A stretch of 64,000 bases of DNA from Aureococcus anophagefferens. Its lineage: Eukaryota; Sar; Pelagophyceae; Pelagomonadales; Pelagomonadaceae. Location of the stretch: positions 258,282 through 322,281 of the forward strand of contig NW_008705574.1 in NCBI RefSeq assembly GCF_000186865.1, read 5' to 3'. A program made the translations under genes and the position numbers. Shown here in pieces: positions 1-10,500 of the stretch; the first letter of the stretch is position 1, and the number at the start of each line of letters is the position of its first letter. The notes below the pieces were generated by a model. It was not told the DNA's origin, did no database searches, and saw only the letters and a program-made list of their open reading frames with translations.

Positions 1-1
1 G

Positions 2-1075
2 CTCCCGGAATCGCCCCAACGCGGCGACGCCTACTTTGCGACGCCCGCGGGTCAAAAGTTCCTCGCGTTCCACGAGTTCGAGGCCATGGAGCACCTTTCC
101 TCGCCGCCCTGGTACAAGCGGAAGGACGAGAGGAGCGACCCGGCGTGCCCGTCGCCGCTCGGGTTCTGCCCCCGGAACAACTCCGCGGGCCGCGCCGTCG
201 ACTTCATGAACACGTACGGCCTGCCCGTGCTGCGGCCCGAGGCCGACGCGGACCGCGCGCTGCTCGTCCTCGTCGCGTCGCCGCGCGTCGGGTCGACGCT
301 CCTGGAACGGCTGCTGGACGCGGCCCCCGACACGACGATGCACAACGAGTGCTTCCACTGGAACGACACGCAGTTCGGCGCCTGCGGCCCGAACGGCGGC
401 AAGTACTCCCACTTCTCGCCGAAGCTCCGGGGCGCGTGCCCGCCGGCGGCCGCGTTCGCGGCGCGCCACGAGACGCCGGCCCCGCTCCTCGCGTGGGCCA
501 CGGCCGCGGCCCGCACGGCCGCGAGCGGCTTCAAGCTCATGCCGGGCCACATCCGCGGCGTGAACAACGTCGGCGCGCCGCGGCCGGGCGCGCTCGTCGA
601 CGCGGTCCGCGCCGCGGGCCCGTTCGCCGCGGTCGTCTTCGTCACGTTGCGGCGCCGGTGCGCGGTGGCCCAGTTCCTGTCGCTGCAGCGGGCCATGAGG
701 ACGGGCGGCTGGGGCCAGTCGACGGCGCCGTCGTCGGCGGTCGCCGTCGACGTGGCCGCGCTCGAGGCGCACGTCGCGGGCGAGGCGCTCTACGAGCGCA
801 CCGTCGCCTCCGCGCTCGCGACCCTACAAAAGGACGCGCGGAACGTCGCGGCGCTCGACCTCTTCTACGAGGACGACCTGTCGTCGCCCGCCGCCGCCGA
901 GGACGCCTGGCGCCGCGTGCGCGCCGCGCTGCGCCTCCCGATGGTCGACGCGACGCCGACGATGGCCGCGCTCCACGCGCGGCACCGCCGGCGCCGCGCG
1001 CCCCTCCGGGAGGCCGTGTCCAACTGGGCCGCCCTCCCCGCGGCGCTGCGGGACGCGTGTACATCTGAGAATTAG
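2..1075 (+). CDS. Sulfotransferase-like protein, 5'-truncated
   Basis: The frame is open from the window edge, so the true start lies upstream; an internal ATG at 86 is unlikely to be the start because codons before it look coding. The protein has a P-loop-like 5'-phosphosulfate motif (VASPRVGSTLLERLL) followed by MHNECFHWND, and later FVTLRRRCAVAQFLS, which fits the 3'-phosphate-binding region of PAPS-dependent sulfotransferases. FYEDDL near the end also fits the fold. The acceptor cannot be read from sequence. The stop overlaps the convergent TTLL gene by 4 bases. The sulfotransferase class is fairly likely; a subfamily cannot be assigned. Confidence 0.6.
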   Translation, partial: LPESPQRGDAYFATPAGQKFLAFHEFEAMEHLSSPPWYKRKDERSDPACPSPLGFCPRNNSAGRAVDFMNTYGLPVLRPEADADRALLVLVASPRVGSTLLERLLDAAPDTTMHNECFHWNDTQFGACGPNGGKYSHFSPKLRGACPPAAAFAARHETPAPLLAWATAAARTAASGFKLMPGHIRGVNNVGAPRPGALVDAVRAAGPFAAVVFVTLRRRCAVAQFLSLQRAMRTGGWGQSTAPSSAVAVDVAALEAHVAGEALYERTVASALATLQKDARNVAALDLFYEDDLSSPAAAEDAWRRVRAALRLPMVDATPTMAALHARHRRRRAPLREAVSNWAALPAALRDACTSEN

Positions 1076-4000
1076 TGGCACGCGCGCTTCACGCGGCGTA
1101 TGCGGTCGTGCTGCTTCGACGGCGCCAGGACCTCGAAGCCGCCGAGGCACGCGGGGGGCTCGCCGACGCGCCGCGGCGCGGCCCCCGGGAGCAGCGCGTT
1201 CAGGTCGCCGGCGAGGTGGGCCTCGCGCGCGTCCGCGGCCGCGGCCGCGTCGGCCGCGGGCGCGTCCGCGCGGGCCGACCGCCGCGGCGCCGCCAGGAGC
1301 CGCTCGCCCGTCTCCGCGGCCTTGAGCCGCTTGTCGAAGACGTCGACCAAGGCGTCGCGGTCGTAGGGCACGGGGTCCACGAGGTTGATGACGTCGCGGA
1401 TGCACCGCTCCTTGACGTCCGCGTCGAGCGACGTCTCGCGCGCCATCGACGGCGACGCGTTGACCTCGATGAGCCAGCACCGCGAGTCCGCGTCGATGAG
1501 GACGTCGTAGCCGAAGAGTTCGAAGGAGTTGGGCTGGTGCGGGATGGAGTCCTCGACGCAGACCAGCGATTTCAGGACCAGCTCGCGGACGCCGTCCCAG
1601 ACGCGCGCCTCGTCGAACGTCGGGTCCTCGCGGCGAAGCCGCCGCCAGAGAAAGTCCAACGAGCATTTCGTGCCCCCGGCCTCGTCGGGCCCGGCGCCGG
1701 CCAGGGGCCCGTAGAGCTCGCCCTTCTCCTGGCCGCCGTGCTTTTGAATTGAAGCGTTTGTCAGATGCACGAATTTGTCGCCGTTGTCGTCGCCCGGCGC
1801 CGAAAAGGGCTTCGTCGCCACGCGCGCGAAGCCCTCCCGGTAGAGGAACGCCTCCAGGGGCGCGAAGGACGTCACGAGCACGTACAACCGTAGATCGAAC
1901 TTGTGGCCGCCGAGGAGCCGCGGCCGGTCGAGGTACGCCTGCACCACCACCGGGTCCGCGTACGTGACGTCCTCGATGGACGACACCACGCTAATCCCGC
2001 GGCCGCGGCTCAGCCCGACGGGCTTCATGATCCACGTCGGCTTCGCGCCCCGCTTCTGCTTGTCGACGTGCGCGGCGACGAGCGCGGAATACTCCGCGGG
2101 CAACAGGTACGTCTCGGGGCAGAGGTCGAAGAACCCCGCGTGCTTGCCGCCGCCGCCCGTCGCGGCGAGGTGGCGGCAGCGGCCGATGGATCTCGCTAAA
2201 AAGTCCTTGCGCGTCAGGTGCTTCGCGTGCGGGTAGTGGTTCACCTTCTGCCACGTGAGCAGGTGCGCCTGGGCGGGACGAGAGTGATTCAAACGTCGCT
2301 TCAACGTGGGTGTTCCGCGCGCGCGCGTTCCGGAAACAGCGTCCACGCTTCGAAACCGTTCCGAGAGATGATCGCTCGTCCAAAAATCAGCCGAAACAAG
2401 TGGAAAACGGCCGAGCTAGGAGCCGTTGAAGTTGGGCATGTCGCTCTCTTTTCCCGCCCCGAGGTGCGCGTAGTTGATCCGCGGCCGGCTCCAGGTCCAC
2501 AGCAGGTTCCACGTCGTCTTGAGGCCCAGGCCGTTGGGCAGCTCCTCCCAGGCCCCATTCAGCCCGCCGTCGCGCCGCGTCAGCACCTGCGTGACGATGT
2601 CGAAGACCTCGGGCCGCGACGAGTTCACCCGAAAGTGCAGCGCGGCCGCGGAGCCGCCGTAGACGGCCGCGGATTTGCCCTCGCCCTCGAGGGCGCGGTG
2701 GTGGCTGAAGACCGCGGCGTAGTCCGACATGACGGCCTTGTAGACCGTGTAGAGGCGCCACTGGCGCGCGAGCTGGAGCTTGATCTCCGCGACGGACGGC
2801 TTCTGCTTCGGCTCTTTGCCGGGCGAGCACTGGAGCGTCGCCCACTGGCTGAAGACGGACGAGAACTCGGGGTGGGCGCGCGCCTTCGTCCGGTCGACGA
2901 CGGCGGGCGCCGCGGCGACGGTCGCCGGCGCCGGCGCCGGCTCCGGCGCCGGCGGCCTCGGCGGCGACGGGGCCGCGGCGCGGCGCGGCGCGACGAGCGC
3001 CTCCGAGGACCGCCGCACGGCCGCCGCGAGCTCCGCGCGCGCGGCGGACTGGGCCTCGGGCTCGCGGCGCGCCGACGGCGGCGACGGGTCCGCGTCCCGC
3101 TCGCCGCCCGACGGCGCGGGCGACGGCGGCGGCCGCGCGGGCAGGGGGCTGTGCAGCTCCAGCGCGAGGCTGCTCGTCGACACGGGCCGCGGCGACGACG
3201 CGAGCGTCCGCGCCTCGGCCGCGGGGCGCGGCGACGCTTCGGGCCGCGGCGACGCTTCGGGCCGCGGCGACGCGACGGCCGCGCCGGCCGCCGCCGTCGG
3301 TCCGACGGTCCGCGGCGACGCTTCCAAAGCGTCCGGTCGCGGCGACGCTTCCGAAGCGTCCGGTCGCGGCGACGCTTCCAAAGCGTCCGGTCGCGGCGCC
3401 GCTTCCAAAGCGTCCGGGCGCGGCGCCGCTTCCAAAGCGTCCGGTCGCGGCGCCGCTTCCAAAGCGTCCGGGCGCGGCGGCTCTTCCGAGGCGTCCGGGC
3501 GCGGCGACGGCTCCAAGGCGTCCGGGCGCGGCGACGGCTCCGAGGCGTCCGGGCGCGGCGACGGCTCCAAGGCGTCCGGGCGCGGCGACGGCTCCGGCGA
3601 CTCCAGCGTGACTCGCCGCGGCGACTCGGCGGGCTCTCGTCGCGGCGACTCCACATCCGCCGGTCGCGGCGATGCCACGTCGGCCGTCGGCACGAGTCGC
3701 AGCGACTCCAGATCTCGCACCGGCTCCAGCTCGGCCTTTGGCACCGGTCGCGGCGACTCCGGATCGTCGTCGCGGGGCGTCGTCGCGGGCGCTCGTCGCG
3801 GCGACGCCACGTCCGCCGAGGGCGTAAGTCGCGGCGACTCCATTGGTTTCGCCGGCTCCGCGTCGGCCGAGGGCGCCGCTTCGTCGCTCGTCGGTCGTCG
3901 CGGCTCTTCGCCCTCGTCGACGCGCCTTTCCCGAGGCGACGCGCTCGCGGCGGCGTCCGGCGCCGGTCGCCGAGGCTCGGCGGGCGGAGCGTCCAGCGCG

Positions 4001-5460
4001 GCGAGCAGAGGCGACGCTTCGGGAGCGCGGGACGCGGTCGGCGCCTCGGGCGACGGCGCCGCCGCGGGTCTCGGCGACGGCTCGGGAGCGGCGGTCGAGC
4101 CGGCGGTCGCGTCCGTCGGAGCGGCCGCGTCGGCCGCGTCGGCCGACGGCGCTCGGGCCGGCGGCGCGGCCGCGGCGCGGGGCGCGGCGCTCGCCGGCTC
4201 GCGCGGCGTCGCGGCCCCGGGCGCCGCGGCCGCGTAGCTCGCGCCGCCCCACCCGTCGTCGCGCGGCGCCTCCTCCGCGGCGAGGTCCGCGGACGACGTC
4301 GTCCGCCGCGCGAGGCGCATCGCGAAGGTCTCGTGCCCGGCCGGCGGCGCCGAAGCCGCCTCGACGGGCTCCGGCGCGACGGGTGCCTCGACGGGCTCCT
4401 CCGCCGGAACCGGCTCCTCCGGTGCATCGTCCGCGCGCGCGGCGTCGAGGGCCGACGCGTGGAGCTCGTCGAGCGGGACGACGGCCGCCGCCGTCGCGTC
4501 GTCGTCGTCGTCGTCCGAGTCGCCGCCGGAGACGGACTCGCTCGCGGAGCTCGCGTCGTCGCGCTTCGCCGCCGCGGCGCGGTCGCGCTCCCGCCGGAGC
4601 GTCTGCTGCGCGCGCTTCCGCCGGAGCGCCTCCTCGCGCTTGAGCCGCATCAGTCTCAGCCGCTCGTTCGCGGCCGCGCGGCGCTCGCGGCGCGCGCGGT
4701 CGAGCGCCGCGTCGTCGCTCTCCTCGGCCTTTTTTTTCTTGACCTTGTTGCGCTTGAAGATGCCGCCGCCGCCGCCGGAGACCATGGCCGTCGAGCCCCA
4801 GTTGCGATACTCCGCGGACTGGCGCCGCCGCGACGACGCGGGCTCGCGCCGCGAGCCGACGCGCGCGCGGACCTTGGGCGCCGCGGGCGCCGGCACGAAC
4901 TCGACGCCGTCCTGGCGCCAGGCGCCGGCGGCCGAGGACGGCGCGTCCTCGGGCAGCGGCGCCGTCGACGTCGACGACCGCGCCGTCGACGCCGCGGACC
5001 GCCGCGAGCGGTCGTCGTCGTCGTCGTCGGGCGGCGGCGGGGACCGCGGGCGCCGCGGCGGCCGCGGCCGCTCCGGCTCCTGGATCTGCGACGGCAGCGG
5101 CACGTGCCAGGACGGCGGCGACGCCGCGGCGGGCGGCGGCGCCGCCGCGGCCTCGACCCGCTCCGCGGCGGCCTCCCGCCGCCGCCGCTCCGCGGCCTCC
5201 GGGTCCGTGAGCAGCTCGAGGACGCGCGCCCGGGCGCGCCGCTCGTCGAGCTCGGCGCGCACGCACTGCTGCTGCTTCGCCGCGTACTTGCCGAGCGCCG
5301 ACGACGCGAGGCCCGGCTGCGACGCCAGGAGGCGCGCGACGCCGCTCTCGAGGCGCTCGAGCTCGGCCGTGTCCGCGTCGGGGATGCGGTCGAGCTGGAT
5401 GAGCACCCCGGCGACGTCGGGCTCGCCCGGATGCGCGCGCAGCTCGCGCGCGGCGCGCAT
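1072..5460 (-). CDS. Tubulin tyrosine ligase-like (TTLL) polyglutamylase with long disordered N-terminus, split by an introner
   Basis: Two exons (5460-2470 and 2268-1072) joined in phase 0 give about 1395 residues. Residues 1 to about 900 are low-complexity, with basic and acidic coiled stretches and a nine-residue SPRPDALEx repeat. The TTL ATP-grasp domain follows (about 940-1290): RVNSSRPEVFDIV, GLKTTWNLLWTWSRPRINY, QKVNHYPHAKHLTRKDFL, WIMKPVGLSRGRGISVV, KFDLRLYVLVTS, HLTNASIQKH and the Mg/ATP motif WLIEVNASPSM. TTLL enzymes add glutamate (or glycine or tyrosine) to tubulin tails on cilia and cytoplasmic microtubules; this looks like a polyglutamylase type, but specificity is not readable. 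The junction restores RINYAHLLTWQKVNH, a typical TTLL stretch, which shows that both exons are one gene. The start ATG at 5460 is the first of a long frame and could be earlier. Confidence 0.88.
2269..2461 (+). mobile_element. Introner element, family A copy 1 (intron of TTLL gene)
   Basis: A 193-bp element flanked by the 8-bp direct repeat AGGTGCGC (2261-2268 and 2462-2469). Its ends are inverted repeats: CTGGGCGGGA on the left, and CCGGGGCGGGA-like read inward from the right. The interior matches copies at 9297-9488 and 39976-40167 (shared GATGATCGCTCGTCC and TCAGCCGAAAC segments). The host gene is on the minus strand. The intron is 2469-2269: the upstream target repeat reads GCGCACCT and supplies a GC 5' splice site, and the element end supplies CCCAG. 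Splicing in phase 0 rebuilds the target once. Confidence 0.88.
3311..3597. repeat. 27-bp coding minisatellite in the TTLL N-terminus
   Basis: About 10.6 tandem 27-bp units, each holding GCGTCCGG at 27-base spacing (3329, 3356, 3383 and so on). On the minus strand each unit encodes nine residues, S/A-P-R-P-D-A-L/S-E-x. Neighbouring units differ mainly by A/G and T/G changes. Shorter 18-bp relatives lie at about 3225-3275. The unit is a multiple of three, so copy-number change keeps the frame. Confidence 0.9.
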
Positions 5461-5616
5461 AGCTGCCCTACCGGCCGGCTTTTACTAGCTTCAATAATCG
5501 CAGGTATCCAGCTCGAGAGGCAGCCGCCAGTTTCGAGAGGCAGCCCCCTCTTCGGCCCGCTCTCCGCCACGGCGCAAGTTCAGGCGCCACTCAAGTTGGG
5601 CGGCCCGGCCGGCACC

Positions 5617-6199
5617 ATGGCGCGAAGGGGCGACCCGTGGCCCGAGGAGGCCATCGGCAAGGAAGCGTTGGACCCGCGGCCGCCGCCCTGCATCCCGCCG
5701 CGGCGCGCCGCGCCCTTCGCCGTCGGCGGCACCTTCACGCACGAGGGCTCGAAGAAGGCGCTGTCCGAGTGCGGCACCTACACCGTCGAGGAGCAGGTCG
5801 ACGCCTACAAGTTCGCCCGCGAGACCGGCGCCATGGGCCTCTCGCGGTCGCGCGGCGCGTCGAAAATCCTCGAGCAGGCCGCGTCCGTCGTCGCCAAGCC
5901 GCGCACGCGCACGTCCGCGGGCATCGTCGGCGTCGACAGCCACCTCAACGACATGGCCTACAAGGAGACGAGGCGCACGTCGCTTTTGAACATCGCGCGT
6001 CGGCCCGCGCCTCGTTTTTCTCTCGCCCGCTTGTCATTCTCGCGCGTCGCAGGAGAAGGCCAAGGGCGGCGGCAACCCGCTCAAGTGGTGCGAACTCGAG
6101 GAAAACTACGTCGACCCCGCGACGAAGCTGGGCCGCGGCGGCGGCAGCAACCAGCGGAACAACAACCAGGAGATGTACGACATCTTCCACCACGGGTGA
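5617..6199 (+). CDS. Small conserved-looking protein of unknown function, two exons
   Basis: Exon 1 (5617-5994) and exon 2 (6053-6199) give 174 residues. The 58-bp intron starts GCGCGTCGG and ends TCGCAG; in phase 0 it joins TSLLNI to EKAKGGGNPLKWCELEENY. GT alternatives in the region give the wrong phase, or a frame full of A/T-ending codons that are rare here. The protein has a Pro-rich start, a central segment (FTHEGSKKALSECGTYTVEEQVDAY) and a charged Asn-rich end (NQRNNNQEMYDIFHHG). It has no signal peptide or membrane segment. It is divergent from the TTLL gene, with starts 156 bp apart, which allows shared control. I do not recognise the family. Confidence 0.7.
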
Positions 6200-6591
6200 C
6201 TGCATGGTGCGGCCCTTCTACCGGCGCGAGAGCGCCTGTTTAAATGGCGAGGTTTCGTTTTCTACGCCGAGGGCATACTCTTGGTGCCCCTGTTTTTTCA
6301 AAAAGTTTGCAGGTCTTTTCGCGCGCGGCGTCAACTTATTCAAGCGCTTCAAGATCGTCTGTAGCAGCCTGTGACGAGACACAGGATGTCCTGCGCGTAT
6401 TGAGTTTCCCTTGTCTACGGCCACGCAGCGCCACCCACGCCCAATCGCACGCCGCGGCGACGCCCCCGCCGTCGCCTGGGCCCACCGGTGAGGCCTAGGC
6501 GAAGAAACCGGGTGGACGAGGCGCCGACTTCACCAATTCGCCGTCCCTACCTGCTGCCCGCGCCGCAGACCACCCCCCCGCCGCCGCCGCG
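6200..6591. other. Intergenic, no gene seen
   Basis: 392 bases of lower GC than the flanking genes, with stop codons in all frames and only short chance frames. It would hold the 3' end of the gene ending at 6199 and the promoter of the one starting at 6592. No TATA box or RNA gene is recognisable. Confidence 0.5.
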
Positions 6592-7379
6592 ATGGCCACC
6601 GCCGTCGCGAGCCGGTCTTTGGACCGCATCAAGCGCCTCTTCCGCCTCGCGAGCCCGCTGAAGCGGCGGAAGACGCGCGTGGGCTCGTTCGGCGACGACG
6701 GCGCCGAGGAGGAGGGCGACGCGATGGACGCGCAGCACTACGGCACGCGGCGCCCCTCGGGCTCCGTCGACGTCTCGCCCAGCGGGTCCGTCCACGGGAG
6801 CGACTGCTCCGCCTTCAACGCCGGCGAGTCGTCCTGGCACGGGAGCGAGTTCTCCGCGGCGACGGCGGAAGATACCGCCGCCGCGGCGACCGCGCGCTAC
6901 AAGCCGCCGGACCGCGTGCGCTTCGCCGACGACCTCGTCGCCTACGCGTCCGACGGCGGCGGCGCCCCGCTGCCGAAGGACCTCTGGTGGTCGCGGGCCG
7001 AGCGGACGGCGCAGTTCCGGGAGCAGCAGGCGATCGTCTCCGTCGAGCTCGCGCGGCGGTCGTCGAACCTGCCGTGCCCGCCCATCCCCAACGAGTCCCG
7101 CCGGGGCCTGGGCATCGCCTGCGAGNNNNNNNNNNNNNNNNNNNNNNNNNNNNNNNNNNNNNNNNNNNNNNNNNNNNNNNNNNNNNNNNNNNNNNCGCCG
7201 TGCGCGCCGCCGTCGCCGTCGCGCTCAACGACCGCGTCGCCGCCTACCCGGACGTCGACGTCTCCGAGTGCGCGACGCCGCCGCCGACGGCGCCGCGGAC
7301 GATCTCCGCGGAGTCCGTGCCGGGCGCGCTGCAGAACAGCATGATCCGCTGCGACTCCCTCGACGCCCTCAACTGCTGA
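6592..7379 (+). CDS. Hypothetical protein with VRFADD and WWSRAE motifs, interrupted by a gap
   Basis: The frame from ATG 6592 runs into 70 Ns at 7126. After the gap the coding frame appears to be a different one (ending DSLDALNC-stop at 7379), so the gap length is probably not exact. Ser-rich and acidic low-complexity sequence precedes PPDRVRFADDLVAY and DLWWSRAERTAQFREQQ. The pairing of a V-x-F segment with an L-W-W/Y-x-x-x-E motif is one I associate with uncharacterised stramenopile proteins; its role is unknown. The start codon is preceded by GCCGCG. Low-complexity termini suggest a soluble regulatory protein; no catalytic motif is visible. Confidence 0.6.
7126..7195. other. Assembly gap (70 N)
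   Basis: A run of undetermined bases inside the gene beginning at 6592. The coding frame differs on its two sides, so the true length is unlikely to be 70. Confidence 0.99.
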
Positions 7380-7543
7380 CGCGCCCCAAGAAGAGAATCC
7401 CATGAGAACCGCTCCCCCCGGAGCACAGGCCCGCCTCGAGCGCGACTCGGCGAAGGCCCCGCGGCTGTTGTTGTCCCCCGTTGCACATAGTATCGTAATC
7501 GCACCCTCGAAGTAACGCGTCCCCCCAAAAAAAACAGAGCCGG

Positions 7544-10500
7544 CTAGTGCCACTTGAGCGGCGGCTCGCGCTCCTTGATGTTCGCGATGGAGCCCGGGAC
7601 CTTCTCGAGCTCGTAGAACTTGGAGTCGAAGTGGGACTCGTAGACGGTGACGAGGCGCAGGCCCGCGGGCACGGGCTCGTCCTCGCCGACGCCACCGGCC
7701 ACGGGCGGCGTGCCGCAGACGAGCGCCATCTTGTCGTCCTCGGGCTCGTCGCTGTCCGACTCGTAGGACGCGTCGCTCTCCGAGTCGTCGTCCTCGGACG
7801 CGTCGTCGTCGAGGCGCGGCGCGTCGTCGTCGTCGCCGTCTTCGATAACCCGCTTCTTCGGCGCGACGACGAGCGGCTTGGGCTTCGGGACCTTGGGCTT
7901 CGCGCCGCCGTCGGCCGCGAGGACGTCGCGCGCGTGGATCAGCTTCGAGAAGGGCTCCTCGCCCGCGCCGCAGAGCCAGCCGTCGACGCGGTGGCTCAGG
8001 ATCTTCTTCGCCCACGCGCGGCGCTTCGGGTCGGCCAAGTCTCTCTTGTCGCGCACGGGCGCCTCGAACGACACGAAAATATTGGTGTGGCTGCCGATCT
8101 TGCCCAGCTCGAGCTCCTCGTCGAGCCAGCGCGCCTGGAGCGCCGCGCGGTCGTCCAACGCCGGATCCAGGTCGAAGAGCGTCGAGTTGAGGACGACGTA
8201 CTTGGCCCCGTTCTTCCAAAAAGAATAGAAGCTGGACCCGAACGTCGCCTCGTAGGCGTCGAGCGACGCCCTGTCCGGCGCGTCCAACTTGCCGCAGACG
8301 TACATGGTCGGGATCGTCTCGGAGACGCGCGCCATGGTCTTCTTGAACTTGTCGAGCGCGACCGCGCGGCCCGCCTCGCCGACCTCGTAGGCGACCAGGT
8401 TGCCCGCGACGAACAAGAACGGCGGCCGCAGGCGGTTGACGGCGGACACGGCGCGCCGGATCTGGGCGAGCTCGTGGTCCAGCGACGCCGGGTCCGCCGG
8501 GTCGAGCTTCTTCAGCCGCGCCTTGCGGCCCACGCGGGGCTGGCCCATGACGACGAACGCGGTCGGCGCGTCGTACTTGCTCTCCGCCTGTGCCGAAACC
8601 AACCACTGGTTTGGGGGGTCCCCACCAAACTTGAGAATTCTCTAGCTCGGTCAAATCAAAGTCGATTCGGCTGATTTTTGGACGGATCGATCGCTCTCGT
8701 CGAGTTCTCGAAGCACAGTGAAAGAGTCTGGTCCAAATCGTTCGAATACGCTCACATTGAAGTCGGGTTGAATATTTGGTTTCGGCACAGCTCTCCGCGT
8801 CGTAGCCGAAGCCGAGGTACTGGCGCGTGCAGGGGTCCGTGCGCGAGCAGCGCGCGTCGACGGGCGAGTCGTAGAGGAGGCGGTGGACCTTCAAAGTCTT
8901 CAGCGCGCCGACGCGCTCCAGGTAGCGGCGGAGCGTCGCGCGCTCGACGGCCGTGAGCCAGGGCACGAGCTTCCCCGACCCGTCGAGGGCCGCGGTCGTC
9001 GCCGACGGCCCCAGGCGCTTCTCCGCGTAGTCCGCGCGCTCCGCGAGGTCGCCGACGGCCCGCAGCGCGAGCTCCGCGAGCGTCGGGATCTTCGTCGCGG
9101 CCGCGGCCGCCCGTTTGTTCGGATCGGGCGACGCGGCGTACTCGGGCGCGAGCCAGGCGGTCTTTCGCAGCGCCGACAAGTCGCCGGGCGCCGCGGTCGC
9201 TCCGAGGCGCGACGCCGGGTCCTCGCGGAGCAGCGCGCCCACGAAGTCGCCCGCGGGCGAGATCCGCAGGATCTCCGGGAACGTGTCGCGCGCGACCTGG
9301 GCAGCAAAAGGGTGATTCAATGTCGCTTCAACGTGAGTTTTCCGCGTGCGCCCGTTCCGGAAAATGCATCCACGCTTCGAGACCGTTCCGAGAGATGATC
9401 GCTCGTCCAAGAATTAGCCAAAACGAGTGGGAAACGGCCGAGATATGAGCCTTTGAAGTTGGGAATTTCGCTCTCTTTTGCTGCCCTGCGCGCGACGGCC
9501 CGCTTGATGCGCAGGAAGCTAAAGTAGGGGCTCTGGGCCTTGTAGGGGCCGACGCCGCACACAAGCTGGTAGGCGACGATGCCCACGGCCCAGAGGTCCG
9601 CCGCGTAGCTCGTCGTCGACTTCGACTCGACCATCTCGGGCGCCATGAACTCGGGCGTGCCCACGAACTCGGGCCCGTTCAGATCCGTGTCCACCAAATC
9701 CTTCGCCGTCCCAAAGTCGATCAGCTTCACGTGGCCGTCGGCCGTGAGCATCATGTTCTCGGGCTTGATGTCGCGGTGCACCAGACCGCACGCGTGCACG
9801 TGCTCGACGGCGTCGACCAATTCCGACACCCAGAAGCGCGCGAGGCTGTGGTGCACGGGCACGCCGGCGCGCGCGCCGTCGGGGCTCAGCGTCTGGGCCC
9901 ACATCTCGCCGCCCTCGCAGAGCTCCATCATGTAGTAGAGCGTGTAGTAGTCCTGGAACGTGCGGAACATCTTGATCAAATTCGGGTGCTCGCCGCGCGG
10001 GCCGTCCTGGAGCTTCGCCAGCGCCCGCTTCTCCATCTTGATCTCGTTGTGCACGTTCGGGTGGCGCTTCTTGATCTTGTCGACCTGGGCCTTCTCGACG
10101 AGCTTTAGAGCAAAAGTCTGGCCGTCGGCCTTGCGCTTCGCGCGATAGATCGACGAGTAGTTGCCGTTGCCGAGCTCCTCGATGACCTCGAAGTGCTTGA
10201 TGGACGGCGCGCCGGCGGCCTCGTCGCGCTTCTGCTCCACGTGGTCCCGGAGCTTCTCGAGCTCGTCGAGGGACTTCTCCCGCGCGATGGCCTGGTGCTG
10301 TCCTCGCCGTCGACCTTCGCCGGGATAGCCTCGAACGCGCCGTCGAGCGTCGCGTCGGCGGCGTCGAACTGGCGGTCCTCGCAGAGGGCCTTGGCCTTGC
10401 GGTACCAGGCCTTGGCGTAGGTCCCGTCGAGCGTCGAGCGCCGCGTCCGCGTCGTCGATCGCCTGCTGCCAGCGGCCGAGCCGGAGGTACGCGGCCGCGC

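Noticed and set aside
5034..5050. Runs of GTC or GAC triplets here and at about 31400, 51470 and 55175 as possible regulatory repeats or CRISPR-like arrays
   Set aside because: They encode Asp or Ser runs in protein-coding frames and have no spacers.
2416..5460. The TTLL N-terminal part as an independent disordered protein
   Set aside because: Its last coding residues before the introner are the first half of a TTLL signature that continues in the next exon.
2218..6243. A 4-kb open frame on the plus strand opposite the TTLL gene
   Set aside because: Arg- and Gly-rich translation with no family motif; it is the antisense of a GC-rich coding region, where stops are rare.
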